NCBI GenBank assembly: GCA_044340025.1
Contig: JBIIUJ010000003.1
Span: forward strand, 1-55,359
Length of the DNA: 55,359 nucleotides
Direction of reading: 5' to 3'
Source: JBIIUJ01 sp044340025
Lineage (GTDB): Bacteria > Pseudomonadota > Alphaproteobacteria > Caulobacterales > Aquidulcibacteraceae
Part shown: in pieces, positions 30,300 through 38,327 of the stretch
Numbering within the stretch: position 1 is the first letter of the stretch
Layout of the letters: every line of letters begins with the position of its first letter
Notes under the pieces: generated by a model
The model's database searches: none
Seen by the model: only the letters and a program-made list of their open reading frames with translations
Told to the model about the DNA's origin: nothing
Translations under genes and position numbers: made by a program

Positions 30300-32711
30300 T
30301 TAGGCTCCTGAGGAGCTCGCCAGTCGCTCGCGAAGCGGGTGCGCCCGATCCACCCCTACGGACAGCCCTTCACCGCCTCGCGCAGGAAGGCCGGATGGCC
30401 GGCGGGGCCTTTGTCGAGGCCCAGGAGGCCGCTTTGCGCGTCCAGCGCGGCCTAGGCCTCCAGCCCCTCGCGCCAGCGCGCAGGCGAGGGCTGTCTGGCC
30501 AGCGCGGGCTTCGATCTCGCCCAGCGTGCGATAGGTCAGCGCCACATCGCGCGCGCGTTCGGTGGTCTGGTCGCGGGCGGCGGCGGCCTGGCGCTGGGCG
30601 AGCACGGCCTGCGCGATTGTGCGCGCTTCGCTCGCCCGGCCGAGGTCGGACAGCGCGCGGGCCTTTCGGATGCGGGCCACAGCCAGCTGACGCTCGGCCT
30701 CGTGGTCCCGACCGAAGCGGAGGATGGTTTCAAGCGCGGCTTCCGCCCGCTCGATCTCGGCGAGGGCGACTTGCGGGGCCTGCTCTTCGAACAGAGCGGT
30801 GGCGAGGTCGATGGCCGTGGCTGCGGTGAAGAACAGCATCTCACGGTCGCTGCCAATGCGGGCCGTGCGCGTCTCCAGCGCCGCGAGCGTGGCGCGAAAA
30901 GCGGCGATCGCCTCGCGCGTTCGGCCGGCAAAGCGCAGGCTCCCGGCCCTTTGCACCTGCGCGAGCAGGAGCACGGCGTCGAGCCTTCGCCAGCTCTGCC
31001 CCGCCGGCGGTGCGGGCGGCCGGGCAAGCAGGCGGTCGAGCAGGTCCACCGCCTCCCCGAACCGGCCAGCCCCTTGCAGAAGCAAGACCACGCGGGTTGT
31101 GAGCATCACCTCGGCTGTCGCCATGCGTTCGTCGTCCGGAAAGGCCGACGCTGCCGCACGGGCGCGGGCGAGCGCGCCTTCGGCTTCGGCTAGGAAGGGG
31201 GAACTGCGCACGGGATCGAAACTGAGCGCCGCCATGTGGAAGCGCGCGCTGGCATGCTCGGTCTGGGCGAGCGCCAGTTCCCCAGGCGGCAGACCCGCAG
31301 CGCCAGCCAGAGCGGCCAGCCGCCGGCCTGTCTGTTCCAGCCGCGCGCGCGCCAGATCGTATCTGCCGGCCTGAGCGGCCAGCATGCCCACCCGCGTCTC
31401 GCCCCGCGCGATCTCCAAAGCGAGCGCGGGCGGCGGATCGGGGATGGCCGAAAGCGCGGAGAGATAGGCGTTGGCCTCCGAGACCACGCGGTCTCTTACG
31501 GGATCGGTTCCGGGCGCCACGGCGATGGCGTCCGCCACGTCATAGATCAGGAAATTCGCCAGCCCCCGCACCTGATCGAACCGGGCGGCGGCATCCTTGC
31601 GTGCGGCTTCGGCGCGGAGATAGTTCACGGTCGCGATCGTCGCCCCTGCAGTCAGCGCGATGACAACGCCTGCAACCGCCAGCACCACGCCACGCCGACG
31701 CTGCAGGAAACGCTTGGCATGGTAACGCCAATCGCCGCCCCGCGCGCGCACGGGAAACAGCTCAAGCCGGCGGCGCACGTCTTCGGCCAAGGCATCCACC
31801 GAGCCATAGCGGCCCTCCGCGCGCGCCGCCGTCGCCATGGCGAGGATCGCGTTGAGATCGCGGTCCTGGCTCGCGCCAACGAGATCGCTGAGCACGCGGC
31901 CGAGCGCGAAAATGTCGTCTGCCGGTCTGGCGGGCTCGCCGGCCATCCGCTGCGGACTGGCGTAGGCGGCCGTGATCGGGCCAAGCACGGGCTGCGCGTC
32001 CTGGGACAGAAATCGCGCGATGCCGAAATCCATGAGCTTCGGCCCGTCGCGCGTCACCAGCACGTTGCCGGGCTTGATGTCGGCATGCACGATCAGCTGG
32101 GCATGGGCGTGGGCGACCGCCCCGCAGAGCGCCAGAAACGCTTGGAGTCGCTCATCGAGCGTGCGGCCCTGCGCCCACTCGAGCAGGGGCTCGCCCTCCA
32201 GAAGCTCCATCACGACGTAGGACAGGCCGTCTGGCGTTTCGCCGCCGTCGTAGAGCCGTGCGATCGCAGGATGGGTGAGGCGGGCGAGGATGCGGCGCTC
32301 CTCCTCGAACAGCGCTTGGGCCGCGCCCGCAAACAGGCCCGGTCGCACCAGCTTGATCGCCACGGCGTGCTCGAACAGGCCGTCGCAGCGTTCCCCCCGC
32401 AGCACCACGCCCATGCCGCCGCGCCCGATCTCGCCCGTGATGCGATAGGGGCCGATCCGCTCCGGGGCCGGCGGGGCGGCGCTCTCCGCCATGGCGGGAT
32501 TGGTCGGCAGGGCGCCGCTGGCGTTCGCGTCGGCTTCATCCAGCGCGGCGAGATAGGGGCCGAGCCTCGGGTTCTCGCGTGCGGCCGCTTCGAACAAGGC
32601 GACCCGGGCCGTCGGGGAGAGTTCGGCGCCCTCTTCCAGCAGCGCCAGCGCGCGGGCCTGTGTCTGCGGGCCCGGCCGGATCAAGGCGCACGCAGCGCTT
32701 CGAACAGCCAC
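30300..32711 (-). CDS. Transmembrane Ser/Thr protein kinase with TPR-like periplasmic region; 3' end apparently frameshifted
   Basis: A Hanks-type kinase domain spans residues about 88-320: glycine loop GRGGMG (95-100), VAIK lysine K120, catalytic loop VHADIKPGN (HAD rather than HRD, D211) and DFG 228-230. One membrane helix follows (about 341-362), then about 400 residues of TPR-like helices. It overlaps the upstream sigma factor gene, and TTG 32684 (TTGA overlap) is an alternative start to GTG 32711. The last 60 residues lose the helical character. A one-base shift near 30476 restores WREGLEA, an amber codon at 30452-30454, then AALDAQSGLLGLDKG and a stop at 30356, which looks like the original C-terminus. 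The pairing with a TIGR02999-like sigma factor is known from other bacteria. Confidence 0.88.
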   Translation of the reverse strand: MAVRSAACALIRPGPQTQARALALLEEGAELSPTARVALFEAAARENPRLGPYLAALDEADANASGALPTNPAMAESAAPPAPERIGPYRITGEIGRGGMGVVLRGERCDGLFEHAVAIKLVRPGLFAGAAQALFEEERRILARLTHPAIARLYDGGETPDGLSYVVMELLEGEPLLEWAQGRTLDERLQAFLALCGAVAHAHAQLIVHADIKPGNVLVTRDGPKLMDFGIARFLSQDAQPVLGPITAAYASPQRMAGEPARPADDIFALGRVLSDLVGASQDRDLNAILAMATAARAEGRYGSVDALAEDVRRRLELFPVRARGGDWRYHAKRFLQRRRGVVLAVAGVVIALTAGATIATVNYLRAEAARKDAAARFDQVRGLANFLIYDVADAIAVAPGTDPVRDRVVSEANAYLSALSAIPDPPPALALEIARGETRVGMLAAQAGRYDLARARLEQTGRRLAALAGAAGLPPGELALAQTEHASARFHMAALSFDPVRSSPFLAEAEGALARARAAASAFPDDERMATAEVMLTTRVVLLLQGAGRFGEAVDLLDRLLARPPAPPAGQSWRRLDAVLLLAQVQRAGSLRFAGRTREAIAAFRATLAALETRTARIGSDREMLFFTAATAIDLATALFEEQAPQVALAEIERAEAALETILRFGRDHEAERQLAVARIRKARALSDLGRASEARTIAQAVLAQRQAAAARDQTTERARDVALTYRTLGEIEARAGQTALACALARGAGGLGRAGRAKRPPGPRQRPRRPSGLPARGGEGLSVGVDRAHPLRERLASSSGA

Positions 32712-33232
32712 GCGCGCGCGGCCTGCCAGCGGCGCTTGGCGGTGGCCAGCGAGACGCCGCAGGCCTCTGCCGTCTCCTCCAGGGTCAGGCCGACGAAGAA
32801 GCGCAGCTCAACAAACCGCGCATGCTCGGGAGAGGCCTTGGCGAGCTCCTCCACAGCCCCATTCACTGCCTCGATGTCGAGCGCGATGGGTTCGCCCTGC
32901 GCGCTGCGCCAGAGGGTCTGGACGGGATCGGGTGTGCGCTTCAGGCTCCTGGCGCGGCGTACCTCGTCGATGAGCACCTGACGCAGAACCCGCGCCGCGA
33001 GCGCCAGGAAGTGCGCGCGATCGGTGACGGTTGCGGAGGATTTCAGGAGCCGGATCGCCGCCTCGTTGGCGAGATCGGTCGGCTGCAGCGCAAGCGCGCC
33101 GCCCTGCCCGTTCAGCACCCGGCGGGCGAGGCGGCGCACCTCGTCATAATAGAGATGAAGCAGCCGCTCCTGCTCGCCGCTGCGGCGCGAAAGGGCCGCC
33201 GGGGCGGCCAGAAAGGGCGAAGTCTCCAGCAT
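32681..33232 (-). CDS. ECF-type sigma factor, TIGR02999-like
   Basis: The 183-residue protein has sigma region 2 (YYDEVRRLARRVL, then LQPTDLANEAAIRLL and DRAHFLALAARVLRQVLIDE) and region 4 with the HTH LEETAEACGVSLATAKRRWQ. The DRAHFLALAA...LIDEVRRARS pattern is typical of the TIGR02999 branch of sigma-70-like factors, which is often encoded next to a Hanks-type kinase. Its stop codon lies within the start region of the kinase gene, so the two are coupled. There is no anti-sigma gene next to it, so control by phosphorylation through the kinase is likely (inference). The 33233-33394 gap upstream should hold its promoter, but I see no clear motif. Confidence 0.92.
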   Translation of the reverse strand: MLETSPFLAAPAALSRRSGEQERLLHLYYDEVRRLARRVLNGQGGALALQPTDLANEAAIRLLKSSATVTDRAHFLALAARVLRQVLIDEVRRARSLKRTPDPVQTLWRSAQGEPIALDIEAVNGAVEELAKASPEHARFVELRFFVGLTLEETAEACGVSLATAKRRWQAARAWLFEALRAP

Positions 33233-33394
33233 TGTGGCGATAGTGTCGGTCTTCCACGGCGCGTGTCTATCGCAAACACGATGCAGGTTTGGCGCCGAAA
33301 CCCGCTTTCGCCTTGCGGGAGGGTTTTCAGCGTGGTCTCGGCAAGGTCCCGGATCACCGGCCAGACCGGCGTCCGGAAGGACGGGTCGGCAGCC

Positions 33395-34135
33395 TTAGGC
33401 CGCCATCGCCAGCCGATGCCGCCGCCGCAGCTGCTGGGCGATCAGGCCGAAGCCGAGGATCATCAGCATCCAGGTGGAGGGCTCCGGTATGGCGCCGACA
33501 GGCGTTCTCTGCCCGCATTCGTCGCCAAAGCAGAAATTGTCGCCCCATAGCGTGCTGGATAGGCCCGTCATGCCGAAATAGGCATAACGAATGCCCGGAT
33601 TGGCGATGCTGTATGTGCGCATCCCTGCCTGCCCAAAGGTAACGAAGTCGTCGATGCGGCCCAGCAGAAGCCCATCCGCCCCGAAAGCCTGCAGGGTCCT
33701 GCCCCCGCCACCGAACAGCGCGATGCCGCCGGTAAAGTCCCCTAGGTCAACCGAAACACTGTTCACAGGCGATGATAGCTCGGCCCATACCGGCGACTGA
33801 CGCGATCCCGTGGCCACCGAAGTAAAGAAGCCGTGAACACCAATTGTCCCATTCGGGCCCACGCCGAAGCCGCTCGTATAGATGTAGGAGGCCGTCGTCG
33901 CCTGCGGCCACGTCAGCCCCGGGTTGGCTGCCGCTACGGCGGCGGGCGGATTGGTAATGCCTGTGAAGGTTACGCCGGGATAGGCCAGGGAGCCCACGAA
34001 GTTAGCGGTCGCATCATCGAACGTGATAATCGTTTTGGCTGCGCTCGCCGGGGTGGCCAAAAAACTCCCCGCAAGCATGAGCGCCGGCCCCAACAGCGCC
34101 GGCGTCGCAGCATGTCGTGTTGATTTGCCCTTCAT
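33395..34135 (-). CDS. PEPxxWA-CTERM sorting domain protein (secreted)
   Basis: The N-terminal MKGKSTRHAATPALLGPALM leads into a signal peptide ending near ATPASA. The mature part is beta-rich, opening with IITFDDATANFVGSL and containing a Gly-rich FTGGIALFGGGGRT stretch, and one cysteine pair lies near the tail (FCFGDECG). The C-terminus carries IPEPSTWMLMILGFGLIAQQ plus LRRRHRL, the PEP-CTERM tripartite signal. Domains of this kind (FDD start) are common in PEP-CTERM exoproteins, function unknown. ATG 34135 is preceded by the same GGGTGGGTC leader as the gene at 29285-30001. Longer readings upstream are not signal-peptide-like. Confidence 0.88.
   Translation of the reverse strand: MKGKSTRHAATPALLGPALMLAGSFLATPASAAKTIITFDDATANFVGSLAYPGVTFTGITNPPAAVAAANPGLTWPQATTASYIYTSGFGVGPNGTIGVHGFFTSVATGSRQSPVWAELSSPVNSVSVDLGDFTGGIALFGGGGRTLQAFGADGLLLGRIDDFVTFGQAGMRTYSIANPGIRYAYFGMTGLSSTLWGDNFCFGDECGQRTPVGAIPEPSTWMLMILGFGLIAQQLRRRHRLAMAA
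33415..33484 (-). repeat. 70-bp near-identical PEP-CTERM-coding segment, copy 2
   Basis: Partner of 29305-29374, with three mismatches in 70 bases. It covers the codons for the PEP motif, membrane helix and Arg cluster. Confidence 0.85.
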
Positions 34136-34329
34136 GACCCACCCCTTGCCATTTGTTGCGCCTCGCACTGCCCGCGGCGCCGCCGATTGTACTGGAAAGG
34201 CGGTGTCCGCCGCCGCCCCAAGCCTGACGGTTAAAGGCTGCTTATCCAGGCTGTGCGAGGAAGAGGGCATGTCGGGGCGGGACGGGGCATGTCGGTCAAA
34301 TGGCCCTTTTTTCAGTGGCTTGCGCTTCC

Positions 34330-35664
34330 TTAGTCGATGCGCAATCCCGAACCGGCGAGCGCAAGAAGCGCCTCCGGGGTAAAGCCTGCCTTGACCGCAT
34401 AGCCGCCAAACCGAAGGTCGCGGCGCAGCGAAGCGAGCGGAAGATCCACCATCATGGCGATGGTTTCGGGCTGGCGCTCGGCGAGCGCCCGGTCCAGCGC
34501 TGCAAACGCTGCCTGCGGATCGGACAACATTGCATGGGCCCCGGCGAGGGCGAAGGCGTCGCTCTGACTGGCGATCACGTCGCGCCGCGCGCGCAGAAGG
34601 CCCACAGCGCCATCGCGTTCAAAGCCCTCGGCAAGAAGGGCGGCTTCCTGCGGCCCGATTTCGCCCATCACCGCCAGATAGTCCCCGTAGCGCGCTTCCG
34701 CGAGATAGAGGCTCGCCAGGTGATGCCGCACGGAGGCGAGCGCTCCCTCCATCCGCCGCTGAGCGAGCAGCAGGTTTTCCGCCTCGCGCAGCTTGCCTGC
34801 GTGCAAGGTGATGAGCGCCCGGTTGGCCTGGATCGCGCGCGAGCGCGGGTCGAGCGCTTCGGCCCGCGCAATGGCGCGCAGCGGCAGCGTCTGGTCCCCG
34901 CCATGCATGGCGATCAGGGCAAGCCATTGCCAGGCTTCTGCGCTCCCCGGATCGAGGCGGACCGCGCGCGCCAGATCGGCCATCGCCCCAACAGCGTCGC
35001 GCCGGCCATAGAAGCGGGCAAACCCGCGCGCTGCATAGCCGCCGGCGAACCGCCCGTCGTGATCGATGGCTTGCTGCGCCGCTGCTTCGGCGCGTGCATA
35101 GCCGAGCGGCCCGGGGATGGCCTCATATTGGGCCATCAGATTGTAACTCACCGCCAGCCTTGCGCGCGCAGGCGCAAAGCCCGGCTCGCGCTCCAGGACG
35201 GCGGCGTAAAGCCCATTGGCGCGCGAGACGCCGTCTGCGGTGCGGGTGGAAAGAGCATATTCGGCGTCGATCCAGGCGCGGCGGGCCTCTGGGTCTGCTG
35301 GCGTCGCGTGGGCCGGGTTGCGGCGCGCGAGCATCAGCCCCGCTCCCGAAACCAGGGCCACGCCCAAAGCCGCCCCGGCGCTGATCAGGAGGGTGCGCCG
35401 CTTGCCTGCCGGCGCAAGGGCGGGCGCCGCCTCGGGCGGGGGCGCCGCCGTCGCCTCTACCGGGGCGGCTTCCCTGCTGCGCAGCCAGCGTTCGAGGTCG
35501 GCGCGATAGGCAAAGACCGGGGCGCGGGGCTCGCCAGGCACGCGCTGCACCGGCAGGCCGCGCGTGCGCTCCCAGCGCTTGGCGGTGCGCTCGTCCGCCT
35601 TCAGGAAAGCGCCAATGGCTTTCCACCCGCGCAGGCGCTCTTCGTCTTTGCCGCCCCCAGACAT
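34330..35664 (-). CDS. HTH-transmembrane-TPR protein (membrane-bound regulator)
   Basis: The N-terminus (about residues 8-60) is an excisionase/MerR-like HTH: RLRGWKAIGAFLKADERTAK, then RWERTRGLPVQRVPG and YRADLERWLRS. A Pro/Ala linker leads to one membrane helix (about 90-112, TLLISAGAALGVALVSGAGL). The rest is a TPR-like solenoid with repeats such as NGLYAAVLEREPGFAPARAR and ADLARAVRLDPGSAEAWQWL. The order resembles CadC-like one-component regulators: DNA binding inside, sensing outside. ATG 35664 is preferred over a TTG at 35697. It heads a run of leftward genes containing two PEP-CTERM proteins, the sigma factor and the kinase, so it may control them (inference). Confidence 0.8.
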   Translation of the reverse strand: MSGGGKDEERLRGWKAIGAFLKADERTAKRWERTRGLPVQRVPGEPRAPVFAYRADLERWLRSREAAPVEATAAPPPEAAPALAPAGKRRTLLISAGAALGVALVSGAGLMLARRNPAHATPADPEARRAWIDAEYALSTRTADGVSRANGLYAAVLEREPGFAPARARLAVSYNLMAQYEAIPGPLGYARAEAAAQQAIDHDGRFAGGYAARGFARFYGRRDAVGAMADLARAVRLDPGSAEAWQWLALIAMHGGDQTLPLRAIARAEALDPRSRAIQANRALITLHAGKLREAENLLLAQRRMEGALASVRHHLASLYLAEARYGDYLAVMGEIGPQEAALLAEGFERDGAVGLLRARRDVIASQSDAFALAGAHAMLSDPQAAFAALDRALAERQPETIAMMVDLPLASLRRDLRFGGYAVKAGFTPEALLALAGSGLRID

Positions 35665-35854
35665 CAGACACCCTTGAACGCGGATGAAGCTCTCCACTTA
35701 CGCGGGCCGAGAAGACCACAGAGATGTCAGGGCGTCCACGCGGCCGGCGCTCGGGCAGACGCGCATCGCCGCGCAGCGGCTTCCGCATCGGCGCCGGGCT
35801 CATTACAGAGAGGCGGCAAGAGGCGCGCGCGGAGCGCCCTGGGAGACATGGCGG

Positions 35855-36403
35855 ATGCGTGGCGTGATCGCCGCTGTTGCGGCGCTGGCGGCTTTTGGCG
35901 GGGCGCAGGCCGCCGAGCTGCGGGCCGGGCTGATGGCCCATGATCTCGGCTGGAATGCCGGCGCCGGCGGCAAGGAGCAGGGGGCGGCTGTGCAGGCCGA
36001 ACTCGTGGGCGCAGCCCTGCCGTTGCCGGCCTGGACCGGGCGGCCAAGGCCCAGCCTTTCAGCCTCGCTCAACACAGCGGGCGACACGAGCTATGTCGCG
36101 GCCAATCTGATCTGGCGCGCCCCGCTGGGCGGCCGGCTCTTCGGCGAGGCGACGCTGGGTTATGCGGTGCATGACGGCGAGATCGCGCTGCCGGCCAATC
36201 CATCAGACCCCGCGCGCATCCGCACCGACCGGGAGCGGATCATCTTCGGCTCGCGCGATCTGTTCCGGCTCAACCTTCAGCTGGGTCTCGCGCTGAGCGA
36301 ACGGCTCGACGCGGCGCTCGTGCTGGAGCATCTGTCGCATGGCCAGATCCTCGCCTCCGGGCGCAACGAGGGGCTGGATTCGATCGGGCTGCGGCTCGGC
36401 TAG
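35855..36403 (+). CDS. PagL-like lipid A 3-O-deacylase / acyloxyacyl hydrolase, possibly truncated at its C-terminus
   Basis: A signal peptide (MRGVIAAVAALAAFGGAQAA) precedes an outer-membrane eight-strand barrel of PagL type. The catalytic residues are suggested by LVLEHLSHGQ (H159, S161) and a glutamate in NEGLDSIGLRLG (E172). PagL removes the 3-linked acyl chain from lipid A. The reading ends at GLRLG with TAG 36401-36403, whereas barrels of this type usually end in an aromatic residue. If the TAG is read through, the next codons give RFGGE and a stop at 36419-36421, so the amber codon may have replaced a Tyr or Trp codon. purA begins 29 bp downstream. Confidence 0.78.
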   Translation: MRGVIAAVAALAAFGGAQAAELRAGLMAHDLGWNAGAGGKEQGAAVQAELVGAALPLPAWTGRPRPSLSASLNTAGDTSYVAANLIWRAPLGGRLFGEATLGYAVHDGEIALPANPSDPARIRTDRERIIFGSRDLFRLNLQLGLALSERLDAALVLEHLSHGQILASGRNEGLDSIGLRLG

Positions 36404-36432
36404 CGCTTCGGCGGGGAATAGGCGGAACGGAC

Positions 36433-37722
36433 ATGGCCAATGTGGTGGTCGTCGGCGCGCAATGGGGCGACGAGGGCAAGGGCAAGATCGTCGACTGGCT
36501 CTGCGATCGGGCCGATGTGGTGGTTCGTTTTCAGGGCGGCCACAACGCCGGCCACACGCTGGTGGTGGGCAATCAGACCTACAAGCTCTCGCTGCTGCCG
36601 TCGGGCGTGGTGCAGGGCAAGCTCTCCATCATCGGCAATGGCGTGGTGGTGGACCCCTGGGCGCTGCGTGACGAGATGGCCCGCATCCGCGGCCAGGGCG
36701 TGACGATCACGCCAGAGACGCTGGTGCTCGCCGATAACGCCGCCCTGATCCTGCCGGTGCACCGCGATCTCGACGCCGGTCGCGAGGCCGAGGCCGGTGA
36801 CGCCAAGATCGGCACCACCAAGCGTGGCATCGGCCCGGCTTACGAAGACAAGGTCGGCCGGCGCGCCATCCGGGTGTGCGACCTCGCCGACCCGGATGCG
36901 CTCGACGGCAAGATCGCCCGCCTGCTCGCCCATCACAATGCGCTGCGCCGCGGGCTTGATCTGCCCGTGGCGGACGCCGCCGCCCTGAAGGCGGAGCTTC
37001 TGGCGATTGCGCCAGAGATCCTCAGCTACGCCCAGCCGGCCTGGCGGGTGATGGAGGAGGTGCGCCGTCGCCGCCAGCGCGTGCTGTTTGAGGGCGCGCA
37101 GGGCGCGCTGCTCGACGTTGATCATGGCACCTACCCCTATGTGACCAGCTCCAACACGATGGCGGGGCAAGCGGCGGCGGGATCGGGCGTGGGGCCGGGC
37201 GCGCTTTCCTATGTGCTGGGCATCGTGAAGGCCTACACCACGCGGGTGGGGGAGGGGCCGTTTCCCACCGAACTCACCGATGAGACCGGCCGGCGTCTTG
37301 GCGAGCGCGGCCACGAGTTTGGCACCGTGACGGGCCGGGCGCGCCGCTGCGGCTGGTTTGATGCCGTGCTGGTGCGCCAGACGATTGCGGTGGGCGGCAT
37401 CGATGGCGCGGCTCTGACGAAGCTCGACGTGCTCGACGGGTTTGAGACGCTGAAGGTGTGCATCGGCTATCGCATCGGCGATCGCGCCTTTGACTATCTG
37501 CCCGCCGGCCTGCGCGATCAGGCGGCGGTCGAGCCGGTGTATGAGTATTTCGAGGGCTGGAGCGACAGCACGATGGGCGCGCGCTCCTGGAAGGACCTAC
37601 CCGCCAATGCGGTCAAATACGTCCGCCGGATCGAGGAGCTGATCGGCAAGCCCGTCGCCATGCTCTCCACCAGCCCGGAGCGCGACGACGTGATCCTGAT
37701 GCGCGATCCGTTCGAGGCGTAG
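36433..37722 (+). CDS. purA: Adenylosuccinate synthetase
   Basis: PurA is a GTP-dependent enzyme that joins IMP and aspartate on the way to AMP. The signature P-loop GAQWGDEGKGKIVDWL (about residues 8-23) is complete, followed by FQGGHNAGHTLVVGN, GTTKRGIGPAYEDKVGRRA, LFEGAQGALLDVDHGTYPYV, and TSSNT with its conserved threonine. The 429 residues are typical. It starts at ATG 36433 with GCGGAACGGAC upstream. It is monocistronic, with a repeat-rich gap on the 3' side. Confidence 0.98.
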   Translation: MANVVVVGAQWGDEGKGKIVDWLCDRADVVVRFQGGHNAGHTLVVGNQTYKLSLLPSGVVQGKLSIIGNGVVVDPWALRDEMARIRGQGVTITPETLVLADNAALILPVHRDLDAGREAEAGDAKIGTTKRGIGPAYEDKVGRRAIRVCDLADPDALDGKIARLLAHHNALRRGLDLPVADAAALKAELLAIAPEILSYAQPAWRVMEEVRRRRQRVLFEGAQGALLDVDHGTYPYVTSSNTMAGQAAAGSGVGPGALSYVLGIVKAYTTRVGEGPFPTELTDETGRRLGERGHEFGTVTGRARRCGWFDAVLVRQTIAVGGIDGAALTKLDVLDGFETLKVCIGYRIGDRAFDYLPAGLRDQAAVEPVYEYFEGWSDSTMGARSWKDLPANAVKYVRRIEELIGKPVAMLSTSPERDDVILMRDPFEA

Positions 37723-37730
37723 GCGCCCCG

Positions 37731-37862
37731 TAATCCCGGCCGGAGCAGAGCGGAGAGCCGGGAGCTTGTGCCTGTGGGAGATCCTCGCTTTCGCGAGGAT
37801 GACGGTTGGGGCGCGAGGATGACGGTGGGGCGCGAAGATGACGGGGCGGGCGAGGATGACGC
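37731..37862. repeat. Degenerate palindromic repeat with a four-copy GCGAGGATGACGG tail
   Basis: The gap after purA starts with an AATCCCGGCC arm (compare GTCATCCCGGCC at 25576) and continues with GGAGATCCTCGCTTTCGCGAGGATGAC, which contains the palindrome ATCCTCGCTTTCGCGAGGAT (37781-37800, perfect arms around a short loop). The unit GCGAGGATGACGG then recurs at 37793, 37813, 37832 (one mismatch) and 37850 with spacing of 20, 19 and 18 bp. The pattern looks like local amplification of one arm of the GTCATCCCGG-type element. Confidence 0.75.
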
Positions 37863-37868
37863 ATGCGC

Positions 37869-38327
37869 CTACCGCGCGCGCGCCACTTCCACGCCGGAGC
37901 AGGCCGCGCCCGGGATGGCGCCGGGCTTTTCGATCCGCACGCGGGCCGACAGCACCCGCCCATCGCCGAGGCAGCGCTCCGCGATGCGTTCGGCGACCGT
38001 CTCGATCAGATGGATGTGGCCCTCGTTACAGACCGCACGGGCATGGGCGACGAGGGCGTCATAATCCACGGTCTCTTTAAGTTGGTCGTGGGTGGGGCGC
38101 ACGCCGGGGTCGATCACCACCTCGATATCCACGATCAGCGGCCGGCGCGCGCCTTTCTCGTGGGTGTAGACGCCGGCTTCGGCCTCCACGATCAGGCCCT
38201 TCACGAAGATGCGCGTCTCCAGCGCCTTCAGGGCGGCAGCCGGCTTTTCGGTCTGCGGCGGTTTGGACCGCCGGATCATCATGCCCGGCCGGGCCACGAC
38301 GCCAAGCTCGCGCGGTCCTGTGCTCAT
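37869..38327 (-). CDS. folB: Dihydroneopterin aldolase (FolB)
   Basis: FolB cleaves dihydroneopterin to hydroxymethyl-dihydropterin in folate synthesis. Family motifs are RIFVKGLIVEAEAGVYTHEK, the KETVDYDALVAHARAVC stretch, HLIETVAERIAERC and the C-terminal VRIEKPGAIPGA. A non-homologous 35-residue N-terminal extension, rich in Arg, Lys and Pro, precedes the domain. The total of 152 residues is longer than E. coli FolB (about 120). The start at ATG 38327 overlaps the end of the preceding SDR gene by four bases (ATGA), so the two are coupled. Confidence 0.93.
   Translation of the reverse strand: MSTGPRELGVVARPGMMIRRSKPPQTEKPAAALKALETRIFVKGLIVEAEAGVYTHEKGARRPLIVDIEVVIDPGVRPTHDQLKETVDYDALVAHARAVCNEGHIHLIETVAERIAERCLGDGRVLSARVRIEKPGAIPGAACSGVEVARAR

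Noticed and set aside
30452..36403. Genome-wide amber codon reassignment, suggested by two in-frame TAG codons in suspicious places
   Set aside because: TAG is used as the normal stop of many intact genes here (for example lptB, rpoN, recN, purA), so reassignment is implausible. Mutation or sequencing error is simpler.
37793..37862. A CRISPR-like array
   Set aside because: Only four short (13-bp) units with spacing under 10 bp between them, no unique spacers and no cas genes.
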